From assembly GCF_042219855.1 (NCBI RefSeq), contig NZ_JBHJHP010000006.1, forward strand, positions 1 through 64,000: 64,000 bases of DNA. The letters are read 5' to 3'. A program made the position numbers and the translations under genes. The notes beneath the pieces were generated by a model. That model did no database searches and had not been told where the DNA came from. It was given only the letters and a program-made list of their open reading frames with translations. This stretch comes from JBHJHP01 sp042219855. GTDB lineage: Bacteria > Bacteroidota > Bacteroidia > Bacteroidales > UBA5342. Shown one piece after another: positions 47,401-60,000 of the stretch (position 1 is the first letter of the stretch; every line of letters begins with the position of its first letter).

Positions 47401-47969
47401 CAGATGGTTCAGTTACCAGTGTTAAAACATCTGTTTCATTCCCGTCAATTGTAACAGCAAATACTACACTGACCGGCGCACAGCAGGGAGTGGTTCTTGT
47501 GAATACAACTGGTGGTAATATTATCGTTACCTTACCGGCTGCAGCAACAGTTCCGGGAACCAGCTATACACTGAAAAATACCGGTACTAACACATTAACA
47601 GTTGACGGAAGTGGTGCTGAAACCATTGACGGTGTTGCCACATCGGATATTTCTTCGCAGTTCGGATTTATTACAATTGTATGTGACGGATCTGCATGGT
47701 ACAAGGTAGCCGATTATATCCCATCATATTTCCAGAATGTGACACCAGGTGTAGTGCAGGCTAACAAAGCGGTTGTTGCTGATAATAACCGGGATATTAC
47801 CAATTTCAGAAGATTAGCAATTGAAAATACCGGTGCCAACGAGAATGATGCATTCTATTGGGGTGATCCCGATACCGATGGTACCTGGAGGGCAACCAGA
47901 ACAGCTGCAGGTTTGAAATTCGAAAAACGGGTGAGCGGTTCATGGGAATATATGATGGAAATTGAATAA
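41409..47969 (+). CDS. Secreted 2186-aa phage-tail-fibre-like protein with tandem repeats
   Basis: The signal peptide ends AGTASAQ. The N-terminal domain has IVDQDHIKGGYHVLDSW and a YKAGFLAVHENNLYICTAD...LPSTNWVNLGG segment (short carbohydrate-binding-like). The stalk repeats NGTDGQVLSSDG-type units (at least three) and ELDATQ.G.GL...G.Y..N units (six, at codons near 44745, 45015, 45858, 46188, 46518, 46788), both typical of phage tail fibres. The C-terminus (TPGVVQANKAVVADNN to WEYMMEIE) also looks like a fibre end. Fifty N bases interrupt it at 45928-45977 but the frame is kept. Unlike phage fibres it carries a Sec signal, and no phage structural genes are nearby. Very likely a long trimeric surface fibre (inference). 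Confidence 0.75.
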   Translation: MKAKALGKIFIVLSLLFVGAGTASAQFVFQNYLKPSSSTFPIVDQDHIKGGYHVLDSWAQLNDGSDIAGLHKSKREVGMIVVILDEGKTYVLVSLGLDPEDPTDDIWQEVISTTVYRNFLPYKAGFLAVHENNLYICTADFVGLSNYVGQPLPSTNWVNLGGGSGGDFALKDLSNVDRASVVDTLIAANAIADTAIQNFAVTTNKLATNAVTGAKLNNAVAGSGLLFDNLHNLKVAVDSNTIVFKNDSLSINNGSIQTEKLRSNSGTALSNGTAGQVLSSDGSGNFQWLNSSSLSVNPDNLNLGNDSIFVGSSSKATQMIVGGDMNLSVVNGDSAVFTIENNSVNLAKLDQANISIADLAAANATVDMNGNKIVNVANPLDSADAANFYTVKKQINDSILSRLNDNSSSYAQWWSAGKMQDTLADYPVIYSTGKISSAVIPSLSINTTYVVSDLYQIRLLDTNLDTIIYRGDIAIDTTNSTSYMFIGYQDGLNDTLEYGQHIDSLSVSGNLWVPISFGNVISVNGQQGIVNVDINDMPLAQAEIDSKEDALGNPATNGEVLTSTSTGARSWKTIGSLLSSTTMDNLGDVTDYTGAGDSTILVYDGTNWQAVKLSGDVVIGNSGTTEITEDAVELGTNTTGNYVRSVNDLVADGLKVTGNGEGGDLSIQLNVDDSTLTIIDDTVRLMNGAVRASNMKAISGSLGNGTDGQVLSSDGLGGFEWMNASALSVNPNNITLDSANILIGNASDLAQAQALSGDASIDHNGVLTISDGAVTKAKLASDAVDSVRIIDGSVTSSDIKNGTITALDIADDGVSAAKIDAGIAGAGLKKNTGNDSVYVSTDDVTLEVVNDQVRIKDDAVTSAKISDRSISGIDISQLGATANQQLTWDGFNWVARTDSAIYTGFQDTIGLDATTVQRAIEKVYGAANAVNTSILDKVKADSIYFETALDADSIAIWNKRYTDSLATVAVLSAQRALLFAKLTGDSLYFETMMDQDSLYFESQMDLDSAYLAGLINTGNSDLLSKINADSTAIWNKIYSDSVSAAATLALQRALLFAKLTADSMYYEAQMDIDSTYFDGLINTGSATLLAKIAADSTYFEAQLDADSTALQAELDATQAGSGLGTDGSYTANGSTSYIGGATTLKGADDLLDAAIRVNADSVANYAAYFASQSDSNQVYRDSINALSAAVAAAGTDNTVLQGEVDATQAGAGLGANGTYSVNSTANYINGASSLVNADDLLDAAIKVNNDSVLNYATYISALQDSGLVYRDSINNLSDSVLALRNDLNAFDALPVQAGSANLMLTTDGTTASWDSVRTVAIARGNVTASKLAANSGYLQNGIAGQVLSSSGNGNFYWQDASSLSVDPSSLTLPDGQIYVGNASDQAEAHDITGDIAISNTGVVSLNDTISSINELYVGDSLSTTQLEVSDSAVFKGAVVVGGTGINGITTSVNAGADNDSLVTAGAVKTYVDAVATSAGTTQAELDATQSGAGLAANGAYSANSSTXXXXXXXXXXXXXXXXXANLATLRTDFTDSVAWAADSLRTLATKIADDSTYFAGLLSTGNAGVLAKIAADSTYFEAQLDADSTALQAELDATQSGAGLAANGAYSANSSTTYLGTATSLVDADEILDANLATLRTDFTDSVAWAADSLRTLATKIADDSTYFAGLLSTGNAGVLAKIAADSTYFEAQLDADSTALQAELDATQAGSGLGTDGSYTANGSTSYIGGATTLKGADDLLDAAIRVNADSVANYAAYFASQADSNQVYRDSINALSAAVAAAGTDNTALQGEVDAIETGTGLGTDGTYTANGTANYISGATSLMNADDLLDAAIKVNSDSVINYASYISALQDSDLVYRDSINNLSDSIAALRSDLAGLDPLPDQTGANNQVLISDGTNAGWSAIDSANIAAAGISITNIKEGSSNQLLSTNAAGDGLEWIDRNTVGKPIEAGDGLNITSLSDSDSIAVNVDPTQLEIANDTVRIKDAGISTAQIADGSVTSVKTSVSFPSIVTANTTLTGAQQGVVLVNTTGGNIIVTLPAAATVPGTSYTLKNTGTNTLTVDGSGAETIDGVATSDISSQFGFITIVCDGSAWYKVADYIPSYFQNVTPGVVQANKAVVADNNRDITNFRRLAIENTGANENDAFYWGDPDTDGTWRATRTAAGLKFEKRVSGSWEYMMEIE
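44688..46799 (+). repeat. Near-identical duplicated segments and 330-bp tandem units inside the 2186-aa gene
   Basis: Bases 44688-45026 recur with few changes at 46461-46799 (offset 1773 bp = 591 codons). Between them, the unit starting GAACTGGATGC at 45858 recurs at 46188 with the same downstream sequence, a 330-bp (110-codon) tandem unit interrupted by the assembly gap in the first copy. All offsets are multiples of three, so the frame survives. Such recent duplication suggests active repeat expansion or contraction. Confidence 0.88.
45928..45977. other. Assembly gap (50 N) in tandem repeat
   Basis: Fifty N bases. The equivalent stretch of the second repeat copy is 46258-46307, which is also exactly 50 bases and would encode 17 residues beginning TYLGTATSL, restoring an intact reading frame. 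Because the flanks are near-identical repeats, the true copy number is uncertain. Confidence 0.95.
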
Positions 47970-48009
47970 GGAAAAGGAATACTTTTCTGATTAACTCTTA
48001 ATAAGCAAT

Positions 48010-51000
48010 ATGCGAACAGGTAAAGGAAAATATACCTATAACATAAAAAAAATGAGGTCAGTCGTAACCGTATTATTGTTGGCATTATCTTTTGTTGTTG
48101 TAAACGCACAATCCGATCTGCAACCAGCAGGGAATACATTAAATTTTGGAACGGGTAATGATTATGTGGTCATTGATAACCTCAAGAGTTATGATTTTGC
48201 CAACAATGACTGGACGATAGGTTTTTGGGTAAAACCGCAGGCAGGAGCTGTTTCCGTTACATCACAGGGATTGATCACAAAACGAAACAATGCGACTAAC
48301 GTAGCTCCATCTTCACGGTTTAATGACTGGTCACTGATATATGAAACAACATCGGGATTCCTGGAATTTTCATATAATAATAATGCCCCTTTTGTAAGTT
48401 CATATGCAGTTCTGAAAAATGATGTTTGGACGCATATTGCATTAAGAAAGTCAAACGATTCCATATTTTTTGTTTACGATGGTATAACCAAAGATACACT
48501 TAAGGTAAGTTCTATGGGTAACCATACGACAATTCCCCTGTATCTTGGTTCAGCCCCGGTGAGTGGAACAAACTATAGTTCAGGTTCCTTCTGCGGCTCC
48601 TTTGATGAGCTTGTGTTCTGGGATAAAGCTGTCTCCGATGCTTCAATAAATGAAATGATGAACCGGACCCTGACTTCAGCATGGGTAAATGCAAATATTG
48701 CAGATGCCACCTGGAGTGATATCCTTGCATATTACCGCTTTGATCAGGGTATACCTTCGGGTTCAAACGCCACGGTGGATACGCTGGCCTCTGAACCGGA
48801 TCTCATTGCCGGTATAAATACATATAACGGTGTTCTCAATGGATTTACCTTGGCGGGAGATAACGCCAACTGGATTCGTTCAAGTGCACCTTTAGGGGTG
48901 ATTACCAATACCGGATTGTCATTCCCAAGTTACAACAGTGTCATCATTTCAGGAACACAAACGGGCGACTGGCTTGGAGCTGATCCCATAATTGAACGCG
49001 GTATTGTTTACAGTACACTGGATCATTTCGACCCTTATTTCACGTCGGGATCAGCAATGACCTATGTTGCTTCCACGGACCTTTTATCACAAAACAGTTT
49101 CTCAACAGAGATTAACGACCTCGTACAGGGACGGGTATATACATACAAAGCCTATATTCTTACTAACTCAGGACACTACGCCTATGGACAGGAACGCATT
49201 CTTGCCATGGGACAGGAACCTTCAGGTAATGCCCTGAACTTTGATGGTATTGATGACCATGTGGATGTTTTTCTTGAATCCGCTCAGAACACATCAGAAT
49301 GGAGCATTGATTTCTGGGTAAAACCGGATGTATCCATAACAGGAACTGACAATGTAATCCTGTACCGTTCTCTTGAAGCTTTTGGCTTCAACACGTTGCG
49401 TTTAAATTATGATGCCACGAATGATGAGTTTGATCTCAGAATCCGTGAAGGCAGTTCAAATTCTGATGCAACTGTGTCAGCCAACATTATACCTGATCAG
49501 TGGAATCATGTCGCTTTCATTTATAACGGATCAGACATTACGTATTATCTGAACGGAACAAACCAGGGAAATGTCTTTACCGGAGTAAGCCCGGCAATAT
49601 ATAACCTCGAAAAATTAATCATCGGAGCTGATGGCGGATATATAAATCCGTTTAAAGGTGAATTAGATGAATTGCATTTCTGGAATGCCGATATATCTGC
49701 TGACATCAATGCTTTAAGGTTTGTTGAACCGGACAAGGAAACACTTGATGCCGCCGGTTATGGCGTAGGTTACAGTGACCTTTACCTGTATTATAACTTC
49801 AACCAGGGCGAAGCATTTGGTAATAACTCGGGAACCGGATCTGATCCGAAGATTTCTCAGTTAATCGATCAGGCTGCAAACGGATATAATGCTGACCTGT
49901 TTAACCTGGCTCTCGGCAATAGCCTGTATGGTGATTATCAGAACGATACCGTTTCCAACTTTACAGTATCCGGTCTTTATAATCTTCAAACCCTTGAAAC
50001 GGTATTGGACTTAAGTCTCACTTCGGCCACACTGACAGGTTATATTGAAGGTCCGTGGTTTGATAACGGCCTTACAAACAGAGGTGTTGTAATATCAGAA
50101 ATTGATAATTTCGATCCTCGCAACAGCGCAGCAGCTGATACCATTATGTTCTTTTCTACTGATCCGCTGACCAACGATACATTTACAATTCAGGTTACGG
50201 GTCTTGAAGTTAATACGCGCTATTTTTACCGGGTATTTGCCTTATCTGATGAGGGTGTTCTGACCTATGCCAACCAGGAAGAGCTGATCACAAGTATTGA
50301 TCCTCCGGGTTATGCACTGGACTTTGACGGCGTTGATGATCAGGTTCAGACACCTGTAACCAAAGGTGATCTCGGGAATGATTATACCATTACCCTCTGG
50401 ATGAAATATGAAGGTAATCCAACCGGAAACTATTATTCTCCGATTATAGGAGCATATGAAGCAGCAGGAAACTCGGATTTCTCAATTGCCAAAGATTATG
50501 GCAATGCACAGTTTTATGTGCGAGACGGTTATGCCAGAGATAACTGGGGTGCAGGAACAACTGCATTTGATGGAAACTGGCATCATCTGGCGTTCAGAAT
50601 GGTTAATGGTATCGGCTATTTATATATTGATGGTGAACTATTAGCTTTCGACGATTTTGGAGGAGCTGTAGCGGCTGAACAGATATATATTGGTTGGGAT
50701 CAAAGGTATAACCGTGCTTTCGATGGTAAAATTGATGAAGTACGCATCTGGAATGTTGCACTTGATATGGATGATGTGCGTAAAATGATGGACAGAACCA
50801 TCGATAACGATTACATCACAAATAATCTGTCAGGCGTGTCAACTGCATCATTACTGGCTTACTACCGGTTTGATACCGGTTTACCCGAAGGCGATAATTC
50901 AACAATTTCAGTTGTTCAGGATTTCAGCAGCAGCGGGAATACTGCAAATATGTCAAATTTTGCGCTTACCGGTAACAATTCAAATTTTGTTTATTCAGAG

Positions 51001-54000
51001 GCTGCCCTGGGATTGCAGACTGTTGATCAGTTGGCTCCGGTAAGCGGGCTGTCTGCTACACTTAAAGGTGCCATTACTGGTATATGGACCGTTAATGCCC
51101 CTACATCAGGAGGTTTCTGTTACGCGACAACAAAATCGTTTAATTATCATAGTCAGTCTAAAACGGCAGCAACCTTAACCGGAGATACACTGTCAGCTAC
51201 CATAGGTTCACTTACAAGGGGTGAGACCTATTATTACAGAGCATTTGGAGTAAATGGAACAGATACCATATGGGGAAATGAAACCAGTTTTGTAGTTGAA
51301 GACGATGTGCCCGGTAATGCCGTCTGGCTGGATGGGAATAATGACATCATCGTCAGCTCTGATAATATTGATATCAGCAGTCAGTCGTTTACACTGGAAA
51401 CGTGGGCCAGAAAATCGGATGCAAATGCGAGAGGCTATTTCTTCGGACAGGGAATTGCCGGAGCTAATGTTGCTTTATATGCCGGATTCAGGGATTATAA
51501 TACACTTACCATTTCGTTCTACGGTAATGACGTGAATATCGATGTGAATCCTGATGACTTATGGCATCACTATGCGTTTGTATATGATGCCCCCACAAAG
51601 ACCCGCAGAATATATGTTGACGGTAACCTGCTGACAACATATTCAAATACAAGCCGGGAGCACTTCCTGGGAACAGGCGACTTTTATGTCGGTGGAGGCT
51701 TTATGTATGCGGGTGGATATAATTTAGATGAGTTTGACGGAGAGATGGACGAAGTGCGGGTTTGGAAAGCCGTTCTTGATCGTTCCGATATCAGAAAGTT
51801 AATGACCCGCACCATAGATCAGTCATGGACAGATGCCGGTTTATCCACAGCGACGTGGAATGACCTTCAGCTGTACTATAGATTGGATCAGGGTATTGCA
51901 GGCGGTAATAATAACCAGGAAAGAAGAGTATTTGACTGGTCAGGTAAAGGAAATGACGGTTATGCTGTGAATATGAATTATAGCGGTAGTTCGTCCAATT
52001 ATGTGGCTTCAGGTGCTAATCTGGGGGTTGAGATTACAGATTTAAACGTAGGTGAAACCACGGCTTCATTCGATGCACAAACTACCGGAATCTGGGTGTC
52101 TGGTGCAACTCCCGATGAAGTCGGATTTTTCTATTCCACTCAGTTTGGGTTTAGTGCAGGATCGGGTACCCTGGTATCCTCAGCTTTATCGGGTAATACC
52201 TTTAACGGTTCCATTACCGGTTTAGATAGTGCAGAAACATATTATGTTAAGGCTTTTTTACGGTTTGGTTCAGATACAACATGGAGTCCAATGAAACCAT
52301 TTGTAACTGCAACAAATCCCCCCGGGAATAATTTACTGTTTGATGGCGCAAACGATTATGTATCCATTCCGTATGACAACTCACTTAATGTAAACTCTAA
52401 TTTTACCGTTGAAGCATGGGTAAAAGGGACATCTGAAAACTGGACCGGCTGGGATGGTATTGTGTACAAGCCTAACAGCTATTGGTTGAGAACGCAGGGA
52501 GGACAAAAGAACATGTACTTCTATGTGTATGCAGACGGTGGATGGCGAGGTGTTCAGTATCCTGCACCTACAGGCTTTGATATCAGAGTCTGGCATCACT
52601 ATGCCGGAGTACTCGAAGATGACACAATTCGTATATACGTGGATGGTGTGATGTATAACGAGGTTGCAATGAACAATACGCTGGACCTTACAGATGAAAA
52701 CTCCTTGTACATAGGATACACAGCCTATTTTGACGGAAACATTGACGAAGTTCGCATTTGGGATACAGATCTTTCTACCGATGATTTAAAAGAAATTAAA
52801 AACAGGACCTTAACTGAAAGCTGGGTTGACGCTAATATGACCAGTGCAAACTGGACAAATTTAAAGGCTTACTATCGCTTCGATCAGGGTATTCCTGCCG
52901 GTGATAATACCAATGAGTCGTTTTTCTATGATTTCTCTTCCTATGAAAATCATGGATCACTGATGAATTTTAATTTAACAGGTGCAAGTTCAAACTGGGT
53001 CTCATCTTCTGCTTATCTGGGTGTTAAAACACACGAGGTTGTTGCCATTGGTTTTGATGACGCTACAATCAGGGGTAGTTTAACAGGAGAGTGGTATGAT
53101 AATGTCGACCAGGTCGGCCTGGTTTACAGTGCAACACAGGGATTTGATCCTTCTCTGGCCAACGGGGTGGATATCTTTGAAGAGGTGGCTCAACCCGGTG
53201 AAATTAACGGCGATGAGTTTACAATTGATATCGCCGGATTAGTAAGTGGTAAAAAATACTTCTTCCGTGCTTTTGCCCGGATTGATGGAAAAACAACATA
53301 TGGTGAAGAGAAATTCTTCGCTACTGCAATCAACCCTCCCGGTAATGCGTTGGCTTTCGCAGGAGATGATGATTATGTCAGAGTTTATAACACCGAGACA
53401 ATATCTCCTACCGATGAGATTACTATTGAATTGTGGACCAAAAACATTGGTGCAACCTGGTCCGATTATTACTGTCTTGTCACCAAAAGAGATGCATATT
53501 GGTTATTGCCTGTGAGAGGATCCAAACGCCTCTATTTCAGGGTGTATAACGAGGATCTCACCTACAGACAGATTAACTTCTATATTCCCCAGGGAATTGA
53601 CCTGGAGGACTGGCATCATTATGCTTTTACCTACGATGGAAGTACAATGAAAATGTACATCGACGGTAAAATGATGCAATCCGGTAATTTTGGTACAACC
53701 CTGCCGATTAATCAGTCAGACTATAATCTCCGGATCGGTCGTTCAACGGGAGGAAATTATTACGAAGGACGAATAGATGAAGTCCGGATCTGGAACAAGG
53801 CGCTGACAGCAGGTCAGATTGATTACCTTAAAAACAGAACCATTGATAAGGAACTGGTTAACGACATGATTGGTCTGAACTGGACCAATCTTGGAGTGAA
53901 CTTCAGATTTGACCAGGGAATAGCAGATGCAGAAAACCCGGGTGAACATTACCTTTATGACTTTAGTGGTAATGGTAACAGGGGAATACTTTTCAATTTC

Positions 54001-57000
54001 GACCTTGTGGGATCGGCTTCCAACTGGGTTGGTTCCGATGCTGCACTGGGTGTGACAACACTGACCGATTTTGAATTTGATAAGGGCAAAGGAACATTTA
54101 ATGCTGTGACCACCGATTTATGGCACGGTAATTTTACTGACAGAGGTATTGCCTACAGTGATATTCTGAATTTTGCACCTTCTGAAGGAGATGCATTTTC
54201 TACACAATCCAGTTCCACGCCGCTGGCTCAGGACACGTTTAACGCTGTGGTGAACGGACTTACCTCCCGCGAGATGATTTTTTACCGTGGGTATGCCACA
54301 ACGGATAACGTACATTATGCATATGGGGAATCCCAGGCCTTTGTTCCTGGTATTAATCCTCCCGGAAATGCATTGGATTTTGATGGCGTTGATGATTACA
54401 TTCAGGTAGGACATTCCGGTTCTGTGAGTCCGGAAGAGGAACTTACCGTAGAATTGTGGGCTAAAAATGACAACGCACTCTGGTCAAGCTACGGAATGGT
54501 TTACAAACCAAACGAATACCGACTTTTACCTTATCCGAATAATGATCAGATACAATTTCTTGTATGGACATCTGATAATTCATCCAGATCGGTAAACTAC
54601 AATCCGCCGGCAAGTTTTGATTTAACGCAGTATCATCATTATGCCGGTACCTACGATGGATATGAAGTAAGAATATATGTAGACGGCTTTCTGAAAGCCA
54701 GTCAGGATTACGGCACATTTATGCCGATCCGGGATGATCAGCAGCAGGATCTGCTCATCGGTCAGTATAATGGTTCAAACCATTTCCAAGGGAAGATGGA
54801 TGAATTGCGCATATGGAAGAAAGCGCTGACTGCCGACGAACTTCAGGAAATGATGAACCGTACCATCGACAGAGCCTTTGTAGACAGTCTTGGACTAACT
54901 ACTCTGACTTATGATGATCTGGGTATGTACATGCGGTTCGACCAGGGAGAAGCAGGTGGAAACAATACCAAAATTCCGATCGTATATGACTATACCGGAA
55001 ATAAAAACTTCGGTGGGTTTAACAACTTCGCCCTGCTGACAACAAATTCCAATTTTGTACAGTCAACCGCAGGTATTGGTGTTGCAACGAAAATTGCAAC
55101 AGCTGTAAGCTTTGACAAAGCAACATTAAACGGTGAACTGACCGGCATCTTCTATGAGGATGTTACCGAAAAGGGATTTGTCTATTCAGATGTGTCATTT
55201 GATCCATATGCGCCGGGTGGTGCATCTATTACAAACATTGTTGTACCTGGTGTTGAACCGGGGGATTTTAATGCAGATTTAACAAACCTGGGATTCTTGA
55301 CCGATTATTATTACAGGGCTTATTATAAAACAGGATTAACGGATTATGTTTATGGTAACGAAGTAAGGTTTACCACCACCCTTAATCCTCCCGGTTATGC
55401 CTTGCATTTTGACAGAACCGATGACAGGGTTAATATCTATGATCTGGAAATTAATGATAAAGATACTGTTACAGTAGATTTCTGGATGAACTGGGAAGGT
55501 CGTGACAATGTAATGCCTTTGGGATTCAATAATTACGGCTTACGCCTGGTGGGTGGATTTTTCGGATTTTTTACCAACAGTAACGACCTGTATGGTATGG
55601 CTGATTCTGAGGACTTGGCTAATAAATGGGTTCATGTAGCTGCTGTTTTTGTACGAAATGATGTGGAAGCATCGAAGCTCTACATTAACGGAGAGGAGCA
55701 GGTTCTGGAACAAAGATATACACCACCGACAGAACGGGACTTCGGTGTCGATTTCAGAATTGGGACAATGAATAACACCGGCGGATACGACTATGAAGGT
55801 GCGATTGACGAATTCAGAATATGGAACAAGGAACTTACTGCTGCCCAGATTAATGAGGTACAGGACAGAACGCTTGATAAACCGGATGTGGATTCAATCC
55901 CCGGATTGTCTTGGGATAATAACCTGCTAGTGTATTATCGCTTCGATCAGGGAAATGCCAACGGCGATAACACCGGAATGACTGAAATCCGTGACTTAAG
56001 TAACTATGGTCATAATGGCGAAGTTGAATATTTCACCCTGACAGGCGACCGGGGAAATATTATTGTATCGAATGCGCATATTGGGGTTAAAACGGTACCT
56101 GATGTAACAGATCAGGCTAACGATGAAGTAAAACTCTACGGTGAGATCACAGGCATCTGGAATACAACGTTTACCGACAGCGGTTTTGTGTATTCAACTA
56201 CACGATATTTTGATCCGGAAACGGAAGGGGCACATGTAAGTGCCGATCTGGCCGAATCAGGCAACCGGTTTGCAAAAGTTGTTACGGGTCTTCCAAATTC
56301 CACAAAATACTATTTCAGATCCTATGTGGTTTCAGAATGGGATACTCCGGGAGGAACCGTAAGTGATACTGTTTACGGTATTCAAAAGGAATTCCTGACC
56401 TCAGGTGTTTATACCACTACCAAATATTCAGATCTTGAGGACGATCAGATTCGGATTTATTACCGTTCAGTTGGTTTACCTTTAACAGGTTCATTAACGT
56501 CCGGCATTAAATATTCAGACACGGAAGGTTTTGATCCGGTGACAACGGGAACCGCAGTTGTGGGTTCATCATTTGCCGGTGATACCTTATCGTCTTTGAT
56601 CAGTGGACTGACAGAAGGGGAAACTTATTACTATCATCCTTATGTCACAAACGGATCCACCACCTTATACGGAGATGAAGCATTCTTTGTAGCAGGATGG
56701 AATCCTCCTGGAAATGCACTTAAATTTGAAGGTTCTAATGATAATATTGAGATTGGCCCGGCAAATAAGATCATCACATCATCTAACTTCACAATAACCA
56801 CATGGCTTAAGTTTAACTATGGTGGTCAGGGTGTGGTTTTCAAAGCGCCACGTTTTGGAAGCACAAATTTTGCAGTAGCCTTATACATCAATCGGAACAG
56901 CCTTAATCAGACTGAAGCAGGTAAGATTGACGTCATCTTTTATAATGAATCACAGGATACCGAAGAAGTAACTTCAGTTGGAACCAGCTACAATGATGAT

Positions 57001-60000
57001 AAATGGCATTTTGTAGCTGTGGCGATGGGTGAAAACGGACTGAAGCTGTACATCGACGGCAGACTTGAAGGTGAATCAAATTATCGTTTGTTTACAGCAG
57101 GTTTCGGATCTGATCCGGCTTATATCGGTATGTATAATCCTTATGGCACCGAATACCGGGGTGAACTTGATGAGTTCCGGATCTGGAACAGGGAACTTGA
57201 TATCTTCCAGTTGGATCAGATGATGTATCGCACAATTGATGAAAATTATGTGAACGACAGTATATCCGGTATTAACTGGGATGACCTGCTGCTTTATTAC
57301 CGTTTTGATCAGGGGATTGCCGCCGGAGATAATACAGGTGAGGATAAGGTATTTGACTATTCCGGATATGCCTGGCACGGGGATTTAACCTATTCTGATC
57401 TTACCGGTACAGATGGTAACTGGATGGAATCGACAGCACCAATTGGTGTCGAAACAATGGATGCTAGCGCTGTGTATACCTTAGGAGAAGCAACCATGCA
57501 GGGAAATCTGACCGATCTCTGGTATACTGCACCGGTAGATACAGGATTTGTCTACTCCAATACCCAGGGATTCGATCCACCAACAGGAACCGCAATTGAT
57601 GCCAATGTTCATGTAAATGATTCGTTATTTACCAGGACACTTACAGGACTGGATCCGGTATTAAAATATTACTACAGGGCATATGCCACTGCTGCCAATG
57701 GCAGAACGACATATGGTTCTGAGAGGGTCTTTATTCCGGGTGGCGTAAATACGCTGGATACGCTTGGTTTTATTGATGGTGACAATGCTGAGGTATTCGG
57801 TATTGTAACAGGAGACTTTACAGGCATTGCCGGTGATACCGGTGTATGGTATGCTCCTGTGCCTGATTTCAATCCTGCCGCTTATCCTTCAAATTATATG
57901 GTCTATTCTGGTGCTGCCACCGATACCTTTATGGTGGATCTTATCAGCCTGGATGCCGGAACAAAATATTATTACAGGGCCTATGTTGATGTAACCAGTG
58001 GTCCGTACTCGGGAAGCAGGGTATTTGGTGAAGAACGTTCTTTCCGTACGCTTTCAAATCCTCCGGGTAATGCAATAGATCTCGACGGAAGTCTGGATTT
58101 TATTAATATGTTCAGTGCAGGTGAAGCTATTGGCGAAAATGCTGCAACCGGATATACATGGGAAGCCTGGATTAATTCCGGTATTGAAACCGGCGATCGT
58201 ACCTTATGGAGCATGACAGATACGCTTGGCGATTACGAGCGTGTTTGGTTACAAACGGTAACCTACAATTCCGAAAGACGACTCCGGTTAAGACTCGACA
58301 ATACATATTATTATTCAACATCAAACATTGAAGATTCTGTTTGGCATCATATGGCTTTAACCGTTGATCCGGTTACGCCAAAAACGAGGCTTTATATTGA
58401 TGGCGAAATGGTCCTTGATCTGGATGTTGCTCATACGATAGAGAAAAATGATATTGCTGCAACCGGTGCCAGACTGTATGACCTTAGAAATGTGGACCGG
58501 TTCTTCGATGGGTCCATTGATGAGCTTCGCATATGGAATCATCCGCTGTCACAGAATCAGCTCCGGCAAATGATGTACCGTACCATTGATCAGGCTTATG
58601 TGGATACTGATGTGTCTGCCCTGAACTGGAGCGATCTGATCGCATATTACCGTATGGATCTGGGTGTCCCCGGCGCTGATAATGACGAGTACTACGAGTT
58701 ACAGGATATTTCAGGTAACAACGTCAAAGCATATCTTACGGATCTGGCCTTAAGCGGTCCGGTATCAAACTGGATATTCTCCGGTGCGCCGCTGGGTGTA
58801 ACAACAGAATCAGCTACTGCATTTACCGATGATGGTGGAAACTTCTATGGTGCTGTAACGGGCGTCTGGTATTCTGCACCAATGGACTCCGGTATTGTAT
58901 ATAGTGCGGTTTCAGGTTTTGATCCGGATACCGTAGCTAAAATCAGTAGCGGCCTTTATACCCCAAATGATACATTTAAGGTTGAAATGCGTGACATTTT
59001 TACGCCTGGCCAGTACTACTACTACAGAGCTTATGTTCAGGTTAACGATAGCATCTGGACTTATGGAAATGAAAAAGCATTTTATGCCGGTGGTGTGATT
59101 ACACTGGATACCGTGACCAATTTAACCAGTGTTGAAGCAACCTGCTTTGGCGAAGTTGTATCTGCATTCCCAACCGCATTGGATACAGGTATTGTGTATT
59201 ATCTGGTTGAAGGTTCCGACCCGGATACGGTAAATTCATCACAGTTTGTTTCAACCATTCAACAGAATGTTACAACATTCCAGTCTGTATTGACCGGATT
59301 AACACCGGCCACACGATATTATTACCGGGCATATGTTGATCTTGGAAGCGGAAATTATGTCTTCGGTGACGAATATTCATTCATTACAGTTTCAACACCT
59401 CCGGGAAGAGCACTGGATCTGGATCTGACAAATGATTATATTGAAATCAATCATTCAACTGATCTGAACCCGACAGCTCAGATGTCCTACAGCTTGTGGG
59501 CAAAAAGTAACTTTGACCTGTGGACAGCAGCCAGTGGTTATGGCGTGATGCTGAGTAAAGGAGAAGCATACCTCTTCAGAGGAGTCAGAGACTCTAAACA
59601 GGTTCAGGCCTATTTCTACTTTGAAGGTTCCGGTTGGAGAAACCTCACCTTCAATCCTGATGAGTACTTCCAGGTTGATGAGTGGCATCATTATGCTGTT
59701 ACATTCGATGGAAATGAAATGGCACTGTATGTGGATGGTGATCTGAAATCATCTACAACGAATTACAGTGGTTTTACGATCAGGGCAAATAACTCAAATG
59801 TTCAGATTGGTCACGACTCCCGTTATACCAATCAGAATGATCAGAATTTCAGAGGACAGATTGACGAATTGCGAATCTGGAACAAAGGTTTAACACAGGC
59901 CCAGATTATAGCGATGATGGACAGAAGCATCAGTGAAGATTATCTGGCTGCCAACGTCGCCGGTGTGGACTGGACAAATCTGGAACTGTATTATTCTATG

